Assembly (NCBI RefSeq): GCF_002797815.1
Contig: NZ_PGFJ01000002.1
Coordinates: forward strand, 1 to 64,000
From: Mucilaginibacter auburnensis
Lineage (GTDB): Bacteria; Bacteroidota; Bacteroidia; Sphingobacteriales; Sphingobacteriaceae
DNA: 64,000 nucleotides
Reading direction: 5' to 3'
The notes under the pieces are model-generated. The model searched no databases. It was given only the letters and a program-made list of their open reading frames with translations, and had not been told where the DNA came from. A program made the position numbers and the translations under genes. This document shows, one piece after another, positions 17,560-26,266 of this stretch (its first letter is position 1; every line of letters begins with the position of its first letter).

Positions 17560-18867
17560 ATGACCGTTAAAAACGATAAAAGAACCATACGCGCCTGGGC
17601 CATGTTTGACTGGGCCAATTCGGCGTATAACCTGGTAATAACTTCAACTGTATTCCCTGCCTATTATGTAGCCATTACAGCTAACCCCGCTAATGGCGAC
17701 CGCGTACAGTTTTTTGGGCGTAGTATTATTAATACAGTTTTACAACAGTACACGCTTGCGGCCGCTTACATGATAATTGCGTTAATGTTACCGGTATTGA
17801 GTTCGATAGCAGATTACCGCGGTAATAAAAAGGTATTTATGCAGTTTTTTACCACCATGGGCGCAATGGCCTGTTGCGGATTGTTCTTCTTCAATAAGAA
17901 CAACCTCGAATACGGTATGATCTGCTTTGCCATTGCTGCCATTGGGTACTGCGGCAGCTTTGTATTTTACAACTCTTACCTGCCCGAAATAGCTACTTTA
18001 GACATGCAGGACAAGGTGAGTGCTAAAGGATTTACCTTTGGATACATTGGCAGCGTATTACTGCAGGTAATTTGCTTTGTATTTGTACTATCGCCTGATA
18101 CATTTGGTTTAACCGGGGGAGGTGCGGCGCAACTATCTTTTTTAATGGTTGGTATCTGGTGGATAGGTTTTGCCATGATACCTTTTAAGGTTTTGCCAAA
18201 GGGGAGTCCGGTAGCTAAGGCACATACACATAATATAATTAAGGGTGGCTTTATTGAGTTAGGTAAGGTATGGCAAAAGGTTAAAAATATGCCAACACTT
18301 AAACGCTATTTACCGGCGTTCTTTTTTTACAGCATGGGGGTGCAAACTATTATGCTGGTTGCCACGAGTTTTGCGGCTAAAGAGTTGAAAATGCCAACAA
18401 CATCACTTATACAGATCATACTCATCATCCAGTTGGTAGCTATTGGCGGAGCTACGCTTATGTCCAGGCTGTCTGATAGGTTTGGGAACGTTAAGGTACT
18501 TACAGGAGTTATACTGATATGGGTTGTTGCCTGCCTTTGTGCTTATTTTGTAACTACAGCCACGCAGTTTTATTTATTGGCTGTATTGGTTGGGCTAATA
18601 ATGGGAGGGGTGCAATCGCTGTCCAGATCAACTTATTCTAAATTTCTGCCGCAGGATATTCCTGATACAGCTTCTTTCTTTAGTTTTTACGATGTTACAG
18701 AGAAACTGGCTATAGTTGGTGGGTTGTTTAGCTTCGGTTTTATAGAACAACTTACCGGAAGTATGCGCAATTCAACGTTGGCGCTGGTTGTTTTCTTCAT
18801 TATAGGATTGGGATGGTTGCTGGCTTTGGGTAGGGTTGTAGGCAAACAGATATTGGTGGATAAATAA
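17560..18867 (+). CDS. MFS transporter, UMF1 (Atg22-like) family
   Basis: The ATG at 17560 gives 435 residues starting MTVKNDKRTIRAWAMFDWANSAYNLVI; the AWAMFDWANSA motif near the N-terminus is the UMF1/Atg22 signature. An in-frame ATG at 17512, directly behind the serA terminator, would add 16 atypical residues. About 12 helices are visible, with a motif-A-like loop SRLSDRFGNVKVL between helices of the second half and GGVQSLSRSTYSKFLP later. The family is thought to export small solutes such as amino acids; the substrate here is unknown. Confidence 0.88.
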   Translation: MTVKNDKRTIRAWAMFDWANSAYNLVITSTVFPAYYVAITANPANGDRVQFFGRSIINTVLQQYTLAAAYMIIALMLPVLSSIADYRGNKKVFMQFFTTMGAMACCGLFFFNKNNLEYGMICFAIAAIGYCGSFVFYNSYLPEIATLDMQDKVSAKGFTFGYIGSVLLQVICFVFVLSPDTFGLTGGGAAQLSFLMVGIWWIGFAMIPFKVLPKGSPVAKAHTHNIIKGGFIELGKVWQKVKNMPTLKRYLPAFFFYSMGVQTIMLVATSFAAKELKMPTTSLIQIILIIQLVAIGGATLMSRLSDRFGNVKVLTGVILIWVVACLCAYFVTTATQFYLLAVLVGLIMGGVQSLSRSTYSKFLPQDIPDTASFFSFYDVTEKLAIVGGLFSFGFIEQLTGSMRNSTLALVVFFIIGLGWLLALGRVVGKQILVDK

Positions 18868-19114
18868 TAAATATCTTACTTAGTGTATTGAAAGCTGTCC
18901 CATTCGGTGGACCAAAAATTGCTTTTTAGCCGTGTTTTCCAATTCTTTGACAGGTAAGAGTTTATGAAATACTTAAAGCAAAATACCCTGACTTAAAAGT
19001 CTTACCATAACCAACGAAATGTAGTTATTAAACTGTTTAACAGTGATTTTTAACATTTGTCCCATTGAAAAAAAGTCATGTTGCATATGCACATGGGACA
19101 ACTTAGTGTTAACT
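18868..19114. other. Intergenic region with TGTCCCAT terminal inverted repeats
   Basis: No gene is visible in these 247 bases. TGTCCCATT occurs at 18896-18904 and again at 19058-19066, and its inverse ATGGGACA lies at 19093-19100. The outer pair, extended to G[C/T]TGTCCCAT, bounds about 206 bases, like a small non-autonomous element. The inner pair (19057-19065 with 19093-19101) forms a 9-bp hairpin around the palindrome TGCATATGCA. No clear target-site duplication is seen. Confidence 0.35.
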
Positions 19115-20479
19115 TTAAGCTATCCAAACCGATTTGATGTTAACAAATTCGTGGATACCAAACATGCCCAGCTCGCGCCCATAGCCCGATTCTTTGATAC
19201 CACCAAAAGGCAACCTTGGGTCTGATTTAACCAACCCATTTACAAAGCATGAGCCTGCTTCCATTTGTGTAGCTGCAATGAGTTCGCCGCGCTCCTTATC
19301 CTGCGTAAAAACGGCGCCACCTAAGCCGAAAACACTGTCGTTAGCTATTCGTATAGCATCGGCCTCGTCTTTAGCGCTTATAATGGCTGCTACAGGCCCG
19401 AAAAGCTCCTCATCGTAGGCTGGCATGCCTTTCTTTACATTGGTAAGTACAGTAGGGGGATAGAAGGCATTCTTACCCTCCGGAACATAACCACCTAACA
19501 AGCATTTGGCACCCTTAGTAACTGAATGGTCAACCTGCTCATGTAACTCGTCGCGCAGATCGGCGCGTGCCATTGGCCCTACATCAGTGCCTTCAACCAT
19601 TGGATCTCCCATCACCTTAGCTTTCATTTTTTCAACAAACAGCCGCGTAAATTCTTTCTCGATCCTTTCAACCACAACAAAGCGTTTAGCAGCAATGCAG
19701 CTTTGCCCGGCGTTGATAAGTCTGCTATTAACACATGTCTCTGCGGCATGTTCCAAATCCGCATCTTCTAATACAATATAGGCATCACTTCCACCAAGTT
19801 CAAGCACAGTCTTCTTCAAAAGCGAGCCGGCCTTTTCGGCCACCTTTTTACCGGCATTTGTGCTGCCTGTTAACGTAAGAGCTTTTACCAAAGGATTTGC
19901 TATAACATCATTTACTGATGCGCTATCCAACAACAGCGCGCGAAAAACGTTATCAGGAAATCCGGCCTGCTTTACAATATCCTCAATTGCCAATGCGCAA
20001 CCCATAACGTTAGACGCATGTTTCAACAAACCACAATTGCCTGCCGCAAGTGCAGGTGCTAAAAAACGGAATACCTGCCAAAACGGAAAGTTCCAGGGCA
20101 TCACAGCCAACACAACACCTATTGGCTGAAAGCTTACATAGCTTTTTGAGCCGTCTGTTTTAATATCTTGTTCCTGTAAAAACCCAGCGGCATTTTGATA
20201 GTAATACTCACAAACGGCCGCGCATTTTTCAATCTCTGCAATACCTTGCTTTATTGGCTTACCCATTTCTGTACCCATCAGTTCAGCGAGCTTATTTTTG
20301 CTGTCCACCAATTTTTTTGCCATGGACAATAGCAATTCGCTTCTTTCCTGGTGTGATGTTAATCGCCATTTAGACCATGCAGTATCTACTTGTTGTACAA
20401 TGCTTTGTGTGTATAATTTTGTATACGGTTTGTGCTTTGCAACTATTTTAGCGTTGCTTGGGTTAATGGACAATAACAT
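19115..20479 (-). CDS. NAD(P)-dependent aldehyde dehydrogenase (succinate-semialdehyde type)
   Basis: The 454-residue protein is a complete aldehyde dehydrogenase. It has VLAVMPWNFPFWQVFRF, the cofactor segment LTGSTNAGKKVAEKAG, the Glu motif LELGGSDAYIVLEDADLE and the catalytic Cys in NAGQSCIAAKRF. The C-terminal block LPFGGIKESGYGRELG is also present. The sequence style (PQSNI-type start NPSNAKIVAKHKPYT, GADxxM-type length of about 455) is closest to short succinate-semialdehyde dehydrogenases of the GabD/YneI kind. It is monocistronic by spacing. The exact aldehyde is not certain. Confidence 0.88.
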   Translation of the reverse strand: MLLSINPSNAKIVAKHKPYTKLYTQSIVQQVDTAWSKWRLTSHQERSELLLSMAKKLVDSKNKLAELMGTEMGKPIKQGIAEIEKCAAVCEYYYQNAAGFLQEQDIKTDGSKSYVSFQPIGVVLAVMPWNFPFWQVFRFLAPALAAGNCGLLKHASNVMGCALAIEDIVKQAGFPDNVFRALLLDSASVNDVIANPLVKALTLTGSTNAGKKVAEKAGSLLKKTVLELGGSDAYIVLEDADLEHAAETCVNSRLINAGQSCIAAKRFVVVERIEKEFTRLFVEKMKAKVMGDPMVEGTDVGPMARADLRDELHEQVDHSVTKGAKCLLGGYVPEGKNAFYPPTVLTNVKKGMPAYDEELFGPVAAIISAKDEADAIRIANDSVFGLGGAVFTQDKERGELIAATQMEAGSCFVNGLVKSDPRLPFGGIKESGYGRELGMFGIHEFVNIKSVWIA

Positions 20480-20759
20480 GTTAAGAGTTTTTTGAAGGGA
20501 GGATAATTAATAGTTTTTTAACACAAGGGTTTTTGATGTATTACTCTTTAAAAAATCAGTTAAGCGAGATATTAAAAAAATACGCAGAAAAAAGCGCACA
20601 ATCCGCGTTTTTTTGCCTTTAAAAGAGGTTTTTAACAAAAAAAGTTATCATTAAAATAACAACTTCATTACAATTTTTTAACTGAATACGTGTTTGAACT
20701 GAAATTATAAAATAAGCTTAAAAAATTTATTGAGAAAATACTAAAAGTAACGTAAGGAC
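20480..20759. other. AT-rich intergenic region upstream of the ALDH gene
   Basis: The 280 bases contain no convincing gene, tRNA or strong terminator. Weak short dyads such as GTTAT/ATAAC occur. The region must hold the leftward promoter for the aldehyde dehydrogenase, but I find no well-spaced TTG/TAnnTTTG pair on that strand. Confidence 0.5.
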
Positions 20760-20789
20760 TTGCAAAAAGTTTGCGAACGTATAAATTTG
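20760..20789 (+). promoter_or_regulatory. Promoter of the 32-residue membrane peptide gene
   Basis: TTG (20760-20762), 19 bases, TAAATTTG (20782-20789): an exact match to the Bacteroidota promoter pattern, 22 bases before an ATG. Confidence 0.7.
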
Positions 20790-20811
20790 TTATACCCCTA
20801 AAATATAAGAG

Positions 20812-20910
20812 ATGAAAGTGATTAAGCAGTTATCAATCGAACAGAAGATGCAAGTGGTTATTTTAGCAATCATTTGCTTTGCAGCCCTTATTAACTATAT
20901 GAGGATGTAA
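20812..20910 (+). CDS. Small single-span membrane peptide, 32 residues
   Basis: The frame encodes 32 residues: a charged head (MKVIKQLSIEQKMQ), one hydrophobic helix (VVILAIICFAALI) and a short tail (NYMRM). It has its own good promoter 22 bases upstream and a perfect terminator hairpin 10 bases after the stop, so it looks like a complete monocistronic gene of under 200 bases. It is not recognisable as a known toxin or transporter subunit. The positive head suggests that the N-terminus stays in the cytoplasm. I judge it likely real on architecture alone. Confidence 0.65.
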   Translation: MKVIKQLSIEQKMQVVILAIICFAALINYMRM

Positions 20911-20920
20911 ACCCAAAATC

Positions 20921-20955
20921 AACCATGTGCCGGATGGGCCGGCACATGGTTTTAT
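20921..20955. terminator. Terminator between the small peptide gene and proA
   Basis: AACCATGTGCCGG (20921-20933), loop ATGGG, CCGGCACATGGTT (20939-20951), then TT: a perfect 13-bp stem. It can also serve proA on the opposite strand, with AA-rich sequence on that side. Confidence 0.9.
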
Positions 20956-20959
20956 AGCC

Positions 20960-22204
20960 TTAAGCGCGTACTTGTCCGTTACCCCTTACCAACCATTTAT
21001 AGCTGGTAAGTTCCTGTAATGCCATTGGGCCGCGCGCGTGTAGTTTCTGGGTGCTGATGCCTATTTCGGCCCCAAGGCCAAATTGAGCACCATCTGTAAA
21101 CGCTGTAGAAGTATTCACATAAACAGCTGCTGCATCAACCCGGTTTAAAAATATCTCCATGTTTTTTTCATCCTCAGTTACAATAGCTTCACTATGTTTT
21201 GAGCTGTACTTAGCTATGTGTTCAAGTGCCTGTTGTAAGCCGTCAACCGTTTTTATAGCCATTTTTAAGGATAGGAACTCGGTTCCGAAGTGTTCATCAC
21301 CTGCAGGATGCAGCAATTCACCAGGATAGTTGTTTTGTAACGCAGTAAAAGCTCGTTGGTCGGCAAATATGGTCACACCTGCTTCACCAAGCGGTTTGGC
21401 TACTGCTGCCAGGTCATTTATACGCGACGAATGTATAATAGCGCAATCTAAAGCGTTGCAAACGCTTACTCTACGTGTTTTAGCGTTTAAAATTATTGCC
21501 CTTCCTTTTTCCAGATCCGCAGTTTCATCAAAATACGTATGAACAATACCTGCACCGGTTTCAATTACAGGAACCTTACTATTTTTCCGTACGCTGTTAA
21601 TCAAACCCTGACTACCGCGAGGTATTATAACATCAACATAGCCAACTGCCTGCATTAAAGCTTCAGCAGCTTCACGTTCTTTAGGTAATAACACAACTAC
21701 GTTTGTATCAATATTGTAGGCGGTTAGTACTTTATGTATTACGCCAATAATTGCCTGGTTAGAGTAAGCCGCATCACTACCACCTTTTAGTATACATATA
21801 TTACCTGTTTTGAAGCACAACGCAAATACATCAAAAGTAACATTGGGGCGTGCCTCATAAATAACACCTACTACGCCTAACGGAACGCTAATTTTTGAGA
21901 TATGCAACCCGTTAGGGAGCATTTTATCTGAAAGGATATGCCCTAACGGATTATCTAACATTGATACATTAACAATGTCTTTAGCAATATCGCTTATTCG
22001 CGCTTCCGTTAATTTAAGCCGGTCATAGTTGGGGTTAGCCGGATCCATGCGCTCCAGATCTTTTTTGTTTTCTTCTAAAAGGTGGACGGTTTGCGCTACA
22101 GTTTCTGCCGCAAGCGCTTCAAGCACTTCGTTGATCCGGGTAGGGGAAACGTCAAGGTTGCGTGCCGCTGTTTGCGCACGTTCAAAATATGCTTTGTAGC
22201 TCAT
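20960..22204 (-). CDS. proA: Glutamate-5-semialdehyde dehydrogenase (gamma-glutamyl phosphate reductase)
   Basis: The 414-residue aldehyde-dehydrogenase-fold enzyme shows [72 protein letters not shown], and the active Cys in [16 protein letters not shown]. It reduces gamma-glutamyl phosphate to glutamate semialdehyde with NADPH, the second step of proline synthesis. It follows proB by 6 bases in one operon. Confidence 0.97.
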   Translation of the reverse strand: MSYKAYFERAQTAARNLDVSPTRINEVLEALAAETVAQTVHLLEENKKDLERMDPANPNYDRLKLTEARISDIAKDIVNVSMLDNPLGHILSDKMLPNGLHISKISVPLGVVGVIYEARPNVTFDVFALCFKTGNICILKGGSDAAYSNQAIIGVIHKVLTAYNIDTNVVVLLPKEREAAEALMQAVGYVDVIIPRGSQGLINSVRKNSKVPVIETGAGIVHTYFDETADLEKGRAIILNAKTRRVSVCNALDCAIIHSSRINDLAAVAKPLGEAGVTIFADQRAFTALQNNYPGELLHPAGDEHFGTEFLSLKMAIKTVDGLQQALEHIAKYSSKHSEAIVTEDEKNMEIFLNRVDAAAVYVNTSTAFTDGAQFGLGAEIGISTQKLHARGPMALQELTSYKWLVRGNGQVRA

Positions 22205-22210
22205 AATAGA

Positions 22211-23290
22211 TCAGGATTGTAGGTAAAGATAATCATAATGAACCAACGGCTTTTGGTTTTTACGTCCCATGCTTTCTTTTGCTTTGTCGGCACCGTATTC
22301 AGCAACACCTAAACCAATCAGGTCCTTATTATCATCAACTAATTTTATAATTTCTCCCTTTTTAAAGTCAGAAAGAATATCGGTAATACCCACTGGAAGT
22401 AAGCTTGTCGCTTTATTCGACGTAAGCGCAAGCCGTGCCCCGGCATTGACCTGCACTATGCCGGTAGCAGATTTTTCTGAGTGGGCGATCCATTTCTTTT
22501 TTTCAGAAGCACTTTTTGTGGGGACAAAGTGTGTTTGCACAGCTTTGTTGTTAAGCAGATCTAATAAAATATTATCCGTAGTGCCATTGGCTATATGAAC
22601 AGAAATGCCAAGTCGTGAAGTTTTTTGCGCCATGGTTGATTTAGTTATCATTCCACCTCGACCAAACTGTGATTTACCTGACGATATAAATGAGGAAAAA
22701 TCTATATCAGCTCCTTTAACTTCATTAATAACAGACGACCCCTCCAAGTTCGGATCGCCATCATAGATGCCATCAACATTAGTTAGCAATATTAAAGCCT
22801 GCGCATTAAGCATAGAAGCTATTAACCCTGCCAATTCATCATTATCAGTAAACATCAGTTCTGTTACCGATACCACATCATTTTCGTTTACAATTGGTAC
22901 AACGTTATGTTGTAAAAGTATTTCCAGGCAGTTTTTCATATTGAGGTAATGTAACCTGCCTTTAAAATCATCTGTGGTCACCAATACCTGAGAACAAAGT
23001 ATTTGATGCTGTTCAAACAAGTGCGCGTAAATATTGATCAATTTCACTTGCCCTATTGATGCCAATAACTGCCTGGTGGCTATTGCATCATATTTGTCAG
23101 ATACCGAGATCAGACTTCTGCCTGCGGCAACTGCTCCTGATGAAACTAAAATAACTTCGATACCTTGCTTTTTGATTTCAGCTATCTGGTCAACCAAATT
23201 ACCTATACGCACCTGATCGGGCAGCCCGTTGCTTTGTGTAAGCACATTCGACCCAATTTTTATAACAATCCTGCGATAGTTGAAACTCAT
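22211..23290 (-). CDS. proB: Glutamate 5-kinase
   Basis: The 359-residue protein has an amino-acid kinase domain (residues about 1-255: VIKIGSNVLTQSNGLPD, VILVSSGAVAAGRSL, PIVNENDVVSVTELMFTDNDELAGLIASMLNAQALILLTNVDGIYDGDP, FGRGGMITKSTMAQ). A C-terminal PUA domain covers about 275-350. It phosphorylates glutamate, committing it to proline. Length and domain order match the long, PUA-containing form. It begins the proBA operon. Confidence 0.96.
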   Translation of the reverse strand: MSFNYRRIVIKIGSNVLTQSNGLPDQVRIGNLVDQIAEIKKQGIEVILVSSGAVAAGRSLISVSDKYDAIATRQLLASIGQVKLINIYAHLFEQHQILCSQVLVTTDDFKGRLHYLNMKNCLEILLQHNVVPIVNENDVVSVTELMFTDNDELAGLIASMLNAQALILLTNVDGIYDGDPNLEGSSVINEVKGADIDFSSFISSGKSQFGRGGMITKSTMAQKTSRLGISVHIANGTTDNILLDLLNNKAVQTHFVPTKSASEKKKWIAHSEKSATGIVQVNAGARLALTSNKATSLLPVGITDILSDFKKGEIIKLVDDNKDLIGLGVAEYGADKAKESMGRKNQKPLVHYDYLYLQS

Positions 23291-23618
23291 ATTTTTTGAC
23301 TAGAAATGGGTATAAATATCATAAAAAAACCTCATTTCAAATCATTTTTAGTTGAAAAAGTTTATAAATATTACAAATGATACATAAATAAGACACTACA
23401 ATACTTTTGTTGACTGATTAACACAAATTTTGAGCTAAAACGGTCAATTTTTGACAAATAGTTGGACTATTCACAAGTATTTTTATATATTTTAGTGTTA
23501 TTTTATCTTGTTTTAAAAGTTAGTTATTAGATGGATAGTAAGTTTTTCAACACATTTTGACATACATAAATTGAGCGATAATTGTCTATTAAAACATTTA
23601 TTTGTTTATTGTAGCGCA
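23291..23618. other. AT-rich divergent intergenic region between proB and the CvpA-CAP gene
   Basis: These 328 bases lie between divergent genes and must contain both promoters, but no TTG/TAnnTTTG pair with the usual spacing is seen. No RNA gene or repeat longer than about 8 bases is apparent. Confidence 0.5.
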
Positions 23619-24557
23619 ATGAATTACATCGATTTTATTTTGATACTGGTTATAGGACTTAGTGTTTGGTTTGACATCAAACGCGGCTTTATCGTATCAT
23701 CTTTATACTTGCTATCCTGGCTGAGCAGTTTAGCTGCCGGTTTCTTTCTTTATGCCCCGTTTGGCAGTCTACTTTCGCCGCTGGGATTTTGGGCGCATCC
23801 GTTTGCTTTTATAATTGTTATAATAATAGCGCGATTTTTGTTTGACAACATAATTACGCGTATTTTAAATAACATTTCTGATAGGGTGGAAGCGCATCCC
23901 GTTAATAAAACGGGAGGGATTATAACAGGTATTATTAACGGATTGATCTGGGCCGCTTTGTTAGCCACTTTTTTTCTGCTCGCACCACTAACTAAAATTT
24001 CCAGAGATACGCGGGATGCCCGTTTTACCGAAAGTTTAATATCCAAAGTCAGCTGGCTTGAGAAAAAACTTTCGCCCATATTCGGCGAGGCGCTTAACCG
24101 GTCACTCAATAAAACTACAGTTGAAGATGAACACGGCAGTGTTACCTTACCTTTTATTGTAAAACATCCAACCGTTAGACGTGATTTAGAAGCTGAAATG
24201 TTGAAATTGGTAAATAAGGAAAGAGCCGCTAACGGCTTGAAGCCGGTTGAAGCCGATGAAGAACTAACTAAAGTAGCACGTAAACATTCGTTAGATATGT
24301 TTTTGAGGGGGTATTTTTCGCATTATACGCCCGAACGTAAAAATCCTTTTGACAGGATGAAAGCAGATAAAATAGTTTTTCTTACTGCGGGTGAGAATCT
24401 GGCACTATCACAAACGTTGGATATGGCACATAGCGGATTGATGAAGTCGCCGGGGCACAAGGCCAATATATTAAATCCAACTTTTGGCCGGTTAGGGATC
24501 GGCATTTTAGATGGAGGTATTTATGGCTTAATGATCACTCAAAACTTTCGTAATTAA
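23619..24557 (+). CDS. CvpA-like membrane domain fused to a CAP (SCP/PR-1) domain
   Basis: The ATG at 23619 (MNYIDFILILVIGLSVWFDIKRGF) gives the standard CvpA start; an upstream frame from 23571 adds 16 residues. Residues about 1-150 are the four-helix CvpA membrane domain. Residues about 185-312 are a CAP domain with LNLVNKERAANGLKPVE-like LKLVNKERAANGLKPVEADEEL, ARKHSLDMFLRGYFSHYTPE, GENLALSQT and SPGHKANILNPTFGRLGIGI. The His and Glu of the CAP pocket appear present. The CAP domain should lie outside the inner membrane. Related two-domain proteins exist in Bacteroidota; the function is unknown. Confidence 0.85.
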   Translation: MNYIDFILILVIGLSVWFDIKRGFIVSSLYLLSWLSSLAAGFFLYAPFGSLLSPLGFWAHPFAFIIVIIIARFLFDNIITRILNNISDRVEAHPVNKTGGIITGIINGLIWAALLATFFLLAPLTKISRDTRDARFTESLISKVSWLEKKLSPIFGEALNRSLNKTTVEDEHGSVTLPFIVKHPTVRRDLEAEMLKLVNKERAANGLKPVEADEELTKVARKHSLDMFLRGYFSHYTPERKNPFDRMKADKIVFLTAGENLALSQTLDMAHSGLMKSPGHKANILNPTFGRLGIGILDGGIYGLMITQNFRN

Positions 24558-24558
24558 T

Positions 24559-25287
24559 TTACGGGGCAAGGTCAACTACATGTCCTATAATTATAAGTGC
24601 AGGGTAAGTGAGTTGTTTGCTTTCTGCCATTACAGCCAAATCTTTAACGGTACCTTTTGCCCATTTTTGTTGTGGGAGAGAAGCGTGTTGTATAATAGCT
24701 GCGGGGGTATCGCCTTTTCCTGCCTCAACATAAGCTGTCGATATTACAGGAATTTGTTTCATGCCCATGTAAATTATAACGGTAGTATTACTTTGCATGG
24801 CCAGTTTAAGGTCGGCAGATAAAGTGCCATCTTTTTTTGTGCCGGTAATTGCCCAAATACCCTCACTCACGGCACGATGTGTTAACGGTATATCGCCAAG
24901 CCCGGATGCCTGCATGCTGGTTATTCCGGGTATGTAATGAGTTTTAATACCGTGCTCACGCGCATATAATATTTCCTCAAACCCGCGTCCAAAAATAAAC
25001 GGATCGCCTCCCTTTAACCTGACAACTCTGCCGCGACTGAATGCAAAGTGCTTTATCATAGCGTTGATTTCCTCTTGAGGAGTATATGCGCCATAAGGTT
25101 GCTTGCCAACATAAACATGGTCACAATCAGTTGGTGTGAGGTCTAACAACTGTTTATTGGCAAGGTTATCATATAAAACAGCGTTGGCAGTTTGCAAAAT
25201 TTTATAGGCCTTAACAGTTATCAGCTCAGGGTCTCCGGGGCCAGCGCCAACAACAAACAATTCCGGGATTATTTCTTTATCTTCCAT
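24559..25287 (-). CDS. cobA: Uroporphyrinogen-III C-methyltransferase
   Basis: The 242-residue protein is a SUMT-type tetrapyrrole methylase. It has the N-terminal VVGAGPGDPELITVKAYKILQTA, the central VVRLKGGDPFIFGRGFEE, and YIPGITSMQASGLGDIPLTHR. It adds methyl groups from SAM at C2 and C7 of uroporphyrinogen III to give precorrin-2 for siroheme or cobalamin. No oxidase/chelatase domain (CysG-like) is fused. Its stop is one base from that of the convergent CvpA-CAP gene. Confidence 0.94.
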   Translation of the reverse strand: MEDKEIIPELFVVGAGPGDPELITVKAYKILQTANAVLYDNLANKQLLDLTPTDCDHVYVGKQPYGAYTPQEEINAMIKHFAFSRGRVVRLKGGDPFIFGRGFEEILYAREHGIKTHYIPGITSMQASGLGDIPLTHRAVSEGIWAITGTKKDGTLSADLKLAMQSNTTVIIYMGMKQIPVISTAYVEAGKGDTPAAIIQHASLPQQKWAKGTVKDLAVMAESKQLTYPALIIIGHVVDLAP

Positions 25288-25314
25288 TATAAGGCTGTAG
25301 CCAGGGGTGTGTCA

Positions 25315-25343
25315 CAAATATAAAATCAATTTTTATGGAACAA
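25315..25343 (-). promoter_or_regulatory. Candidate promoter of cobA
   Basis: Read leftward: TTG (25343-25341), 18 bases, TATATTTG (25322-25315), 27 bases before the ATG. The spacer is one base shorter than usual. Confidence 0.5.
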
Positions 25344-25459
25344 TAAGTAAATATCAATTTAACTTGTTAGTGCATATTATCCATTTTAAGGAAACACCAA
25401 GCCATATTAATACCGTATAAATGTTAACTTTATAACCCATACATACAAAATCCAGGTAA

Positions 25460-26266
25460 ATGAAATCTGTTTTTATACCGCAATACATTAGTAATTACTT
25501 AAAGAATAACAACCATGCAGAAGCTACCACACAGAGTATAGCCGAAGCTTACAACCGCAACCTTGTAAAAGAAGGTATTCCGGATGTATCTATTGTAATG
25601 CCGGCGTATAATGAGGAAGAAAACATAGTGCCTACGCTATCATCCCTGTGCCATAACATTACGGAAAAAAATGTTGAAATAATAGTTGTAAACAATAACT
25701 CTAAAGACAAAACAGAGGAGTTGGTAAAAGCCTGCGGCGTCACCTGTATTTTACAAACTATACAAGGTATAACTCCTGCCCGTAACTTTGGATTACAACA
25801 TGCGCGCGGAAAATATATATTAAATGCTGACGCCGACACAATTTATCCTAAAAACTGGATAGAGGAGATGAGCAAACCATTAGAACGCCAAAACGTAGCT
25901 ATAACTTACGGCATCTTTTCTTTTATACCCATTGGTAGTACCGGCAGAATAACTTATTATTTCTATGAGTGGTTTGCAGAACTTACCCGCCTTTATAACA
26001 AATATAAAAAAACAGAAGCTGTAAACATATATGGCTTTAACTCAGGTTTTAGAAGGGAGGAGGGTTTGCAGGTTGATGGATTCAATCATCCGCCGGGCAC
26101 CAATGAAGATGGTTACCTTGCATTGAAACTTACGCAAAAAGGATTTGGTAAAATGCACAAGGTAAACAGCGCTATTGTATGGACAACCGACAGGCGTATA
26201 CAAATAGATGGTGGATTATGGAAAGGTACCTGGAAACGATTAAAACGCGTATTAAATATTAGTTAG
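25460..26266 (+). CDS. Family 2 glycosyltransferase
   Basis: The 268-residue protein has a GT-A fold starting at about residue 42: PDVSIVMPAYNEEENIVPTLSSL, IIVVNNNSKDKTEELV, GITPARNFGLQHARGKYILNADADTIYP with the DxD motif, and FNHPPGTNEDGYLALKLTQKG in the acceptor region. No membrane helices are evident, so it acts at the cytosolic side. The sugar and acceptor are unknown. Its end overlaps the end of the convergent histidine kinase gene by 8 bases. Confidence 0.9.
   Translation: MKSVFIPQYISNYLKNNNHAEATTQSIAEAYNRNLVKEGIPDVSIVMPAYNEEENIVPTLSSLCHNITEKNVEIIVVNNNSKDKTEELVKACGVTCILQTIQGITPARNFGLQHARGKYILNADADTIYPKNWIEEMSKPLERQNVAITYGIFSFIPIGSTGRITYYFYEWFAELTRLYNKYKKTEAVNIYGFNSGFRREEGLQVDGFNHPPGTNEDGYLALKLTQKGFGKMHKVNSAIVWTTDRRIQIDGGLWKGTWKRLKRVLNIS

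Noticed and set aside
24559..25460. Cobalamin riboswitch near cobA
   Set aside because: The leader is under 30 bases from the predicted promoter and has no B12-box-like sequence.
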